Positions 61,696 through 64,000 of a stretch of DNA of 64,000 nt are shown one piece after another. Numbering within the stretch: the stretch's first letter is position 1; each line of letters starts with the position of its first letter. The notes below the pieces were generated by a model, which did not search any database, was not told the origin of the DNA, and saw only the letters and a list, made by a program, of their open reading frames with translations. Both the position numbers and the translations under genes were made by a program. Source of the DNA: Blastopirellula marina DSM 3645 (lineage in GTDB: Bacteria; Planctomycetota; Planctomycetia; Pirellulales; Pirellulaceae). The DNA lies in NCBI RefSeq assembly GCF_000153105.1, contig NZ_CH672376.1, positions 1,002,717-1,066,716 of the forward strand. Direction: 5' to 3'.

Positions 61696-63135
61696 TTAAA
61701 CCGTGGCCACTTCCAACGGCGCCATTTGATAAGCGCGATTGCGGAAGAGGAACTCGATCAGATTGCCTTCATGCGGCTGCAGCCAATCGAGCTTGATCGT
61801 CGGAATCGGACCGATGTTCAAGCGGTCGATGTTGGTCGCATCGGTCAGCTGACGTGTCCATGCTTCGTCGCCGGTGATCGCCGTACCGACCAGCGTATAG
61901 CCGATCTGCTTGATCATCTGATCCTGCGGGCACTGGACGACGCTGACGAAGGGGAACATGTATTCCTTCTTCGCGACGGCTCGTTCGGGGCTGTCGGCAT
62001 GGATGACCATTGGCTTCAGGTAGTCGCAAAGTTCGCGCTCTTCCAGACGGGGCCCGAACTTTTCGGTCATGTGGGTTACGCCTGACTCGGCCAGGTCTTG
62101 CTCGATCATGCTCCACACGGCGGGCGCCATTCCCTTTTGCGTGAACGCGGCCAGCGACGCATCGGGATCGGTCGGGTCTTTCGGCTCGACTCCGCCGATA
62201 CGTTCGGCGATCGCCGAGGCGATCTCTTGCGTGTGGCGCGAAGCCCAGATGCCGGACGCGTTGATGCAGCTGCGACCGCTGTTGGCGAAGACGCTTTGCA
62301 CCATCAAGTCGAGATAGCGCTCCCAATCGTCGACCACGTCATCGCCCAGCAAAATTTTGCTGAAGCCGGGACCGTGCGCTTGAACACGCGGGTTGCCATG
62401 ATACTGATCGATCGTTTGCTGACCGCCAAAGACCATCGAGCGATCGCATGACGCCAACAACGACGCGCCGACATCGCCGCCGGCGCCGGGATACAAACCG
62501 AACGCTTCAGCCGGCACGCCGGCTTCGACCATCGCATAATAGATGCGATAGGGAGTCCACGGCTCTTTGCCGCCGGGCTTGAGCACCAGCCCCAATTGCA
62601 ACGGAATCGCCGGCAGCCACAACGTGTGCACGCCGGGCGAGTTAGAAGGCAACACGGCCCCCAGCACCGGGCTTTGCGCCTGATAGCTGACGGTGACGCC
62701 GCGATCCTCTTTGCCGTAGCCGCGCGAGAGAATCTCCAGATCCAGACCGCGGGTCAGCGAGTCGAGGATCAAGTTCATGTTCGACAGCGCGTAGGCGTTT
62801 TTCTCCATGTTGAAGCGACACATGTTTTCCGGCAGGCCGGTGGTGGCGCTTTGGGCATGGACGAACTCGGCCGGAGACTGCGTTCCGTCGCCCATCGGCA
62901 ACGTCGCGGTCATGAACAGTTCGGCCGCTTTCTTCAAGATCTCCAGCAGTTCGCTCGACGGGATCTCACGCAGCGCGTCGCGGGCCTTTTGGGCGAACCG
63001 CATATCCCGTTTCAAAAGCCCGCCGCCCACTTGGCTCAGTTGGGCGATCGGCTCGCCGGTGGCGAAGTGAACGACATCTTCGAACTCAAGCGATTCGTAC
63101 GGCTTGCCCCAACGGATGGCTGGAATTTTGAGCAT
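61696..63135 (-). CDS. Aldehyde dehydrogenase family protein
   Basis: The ATG at 63135 gives 479 residues (a GTG directly before it is also possible). The catalytic Cys is in SGRSCINASGIWA. The usual catalytic-Glu segment (LELGGK) is replaced by VQAHGPGFSKILLGDD, with no Glu, as in CoA-acylating members such as PduP. The nucleotide region SPVLGAVLPSNSPGVHTLWLP is intact. Thus it may make acyl-CoA or use another thiol, by inference. It precedes the iron alcohol dehydrogenase gene on the same strand. Confidence 0.87.
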   Translation of the reverse strand: MLKIPAIRWGKPYESLEFEDVVHFATGEPIAQLSQVGGGLLKRDMRFAQKARDALREIPSSELLEILKKAAELFMTATLPMGDGTQSPAEFVHAQSATTGLPENMCRFNMEKNAYALSNMNLILDSLTRGLDLEILSRGYGKEDRGVTVSYQAQSPVLGAVLPSNSPGVHTLWLPAIPLQLGLVLKPGGKEPWTPYRIYYAMVEAGVPAEAFGLYPGAGGDVGASLLASCDRSMVFGGQQTIDQYHGNPRVQAHGPGFSKILLGDDVVDDWERYLDLMVQSVFANSGRSCINASGIWASRHTQEIASAIAERIGGVEPKDPTDPDASLAAFTQKGMAPAVWSMIEQDLAESGVTHMTEKFGPRLEERELCDYLKPMVIHADSPERAVAKKEYMFPFVSVVQCPQDQMIKQIGYTLVGTAITGDEAWTRQLTDATNIDRLNIGPIPTIKLDWLQPHEGNLIEFLFRNRAYQMAPLEVATV

Positions 63136-64000
63136 CACGATTCTCGCAGTTGAAAACGGGGAGCGATCAAAAAATAACGAATGTCGAATGGCCGGATCGA
63201 TTCAACACTAGCCAGAGGGTGCGCAGCCAGTCGAGTACGGGACTGGTCGTCATCTACATCGAATTCGCGTGGGATACCGAGATCCGTGCGGCTCGCCAGG
63301 TTGTTCAGGAACGCCTGGCGATGGTCGCCGGCGTCATGCCGCAGGGTATTCAACCGTTGCTCGCTCCGCCCACATCGATCATGGGGCAAATCATGCATGT
63401 CGGCGTGCATCGTCAAGTGGGACCCAGCGGCGGTAAATTGGCCCCGCTCGGCGAGACAAAGTTACTCGCCGAATTGCTCCCCAGTGGGCGACTGAAAGCT
63501 TGGCGCCCCGTCGATCGCCGCCAACCCCAGAACTGGGAAGAGTTGCCGATCGACTCTTGGGGAGAGGTCGATATTGCCTCGAACGTCCTGGGCGAAGAAA
63601 CGACGCGCCGCTTTCGGGTTGTCGTCGCGGGAGAGACGTATAACGTTCCGTTCCTTTCCGACTTTGAACAAGCGATGCAATTGCGAACCATCGCCGATTG
63701 GGTCGTGCGGCCGCGGCTATTGCAAATATCAGGCATCGCCGAAGTAATCGTACTGGGAGGCGAGAAAAAGCAATATCAGGTCGCAGTCGATCCGACGGCG
63801 CTGCTCGATTTCGGCGTCAGCTTGAAGCAAGTGGAAGATGCGGTCCGTCGTAACAACTTAAACGCCAGCGGCGGCTATACGCTGGAAGGACAACAAGAGC
63901 GTCCGATTCGCGTGATCGGCCGGTTAGGACCAGAGCCGCCGCAAGTGTTGGCTGACTTGCGGAAGATCTCGGTTGACGCCAGCGGTCAGCGACCGGTATT
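63132..64000 (+). pseudogene. 5'-truncated CusA/CzcA-type RND efflux permease, runs off the right edge
   Basis: From about 63219 the frame reads as the porter region of heavy-metal RND permeases: VRSQSSTGLVVIYIEFAWD, MPQGIQPLLAPPTSIMGQIM, LRTIADWVVRPRLLQISGIA and NNLNASGGYTLEGQQE. The first 70-80 residues of the family, with helix 1 and the start of the porter domain, are missing: an in-frame stop lies at 63129-63131 and the aldehyde dehydrogenase gene occupies the space. No good start codon with ribosome binding site is seen. An insertion of about 70 residues follows SIMGQIMHVGV. The 3' end lies outside the window. Confidence 0.7.

Overview
The window looks like chromosomal DNA of a planctomycete of the Pirellulaceae type (Blastopirellula/Rhodopirellula relatives). 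This rests on gene content: a cytochrome-bearing DUF1549/DUF1553 gene next to a DUF1501 gene, three DUF1559 pseudopilin-like genes with H-X9-DG type ends, a DUF1573 protein, a cysteine-rich outer-membrane porin, an HpnN-like RND transporter and an archaeal-type prolyl-tRNA synthetase. The species is not determinable from sequence alone. I see no rRNA, tRNA, CRISPR array, prophage or intact insertion sequence.

Layout. 1-9.1 kb: a gene tail, a membrane methyltransferase with a histidine-rich membrane protein, a PII/ammonium transporter pair, a cobalamin adenosyltransferase, a beta-propeller protein with a Nudix hydrolase, a RING-like zinc protein and a transglutaminase lipoprotein. 9.5-16 kb: small unknowns, a hybrid histidine kinase whose membrane domain matches the plant ethylene-binding domain, an aminotransferase and a degenerate phosphohexomutase-like protein. 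16.2-18.7 kb: a Tad-type pilus/surface cluster (HAMP-like membrane protein, two TadE-like proteins, a TadG-like VWA protein). 18.8-20.8 kb: a soluble chemoreceptor with three near-identical PAS repeats. 21-24.7 kb: the DUF1549/DUF1553 and DUF1501 pair. 24.8-28.3 kb: a glycosyltransferase, an LpxH-like phosphoesterase and a YhaM-type exonuclease. 28.5-33.1 kb: proS, a DUF1559 gene and the porin.

33.2-37.2 kb is a surface-polysaccharide block (DUF4416, WecA/MraY-type transferase, O-antigen ligase/polymerase-like protein with a TPR tail). It is followed by DUF1573 and a phosphatase-like/tetraheme cytochrome fusion. 40.2-40.7 kb holds a decayed zeta-toxin-like gene. Then come a NirB-NirD fusion, TrkH, an S9 peptidase, an aldo/keto reductase, a ParD-like antitoxin with a broken ParE, trmB, an acyl-ACP dehydratase, a 32-residue ribosomal-protein-like gene, the HpnN-like exporter and a STAS protein. 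55-58.4 kb holds two DUF1559 + small lipoprotein modules facing each other. The right end has a second PAS chemoreceptor, an iron alcohol dehydrogenase, an aldehyde dehydrogenase and a 5'-truncated CusA-type efflux gene running off the edge.

Most notable: the ethylene-receptor-like kinase, which keeps all seven residues known to matter for ethylene binding in ETR1; the phosphohexomutase pseudoenzyme; the bL37-like microprotein; two decayed toxin genes; and the exact 366-bp triplication of a PAS domain.
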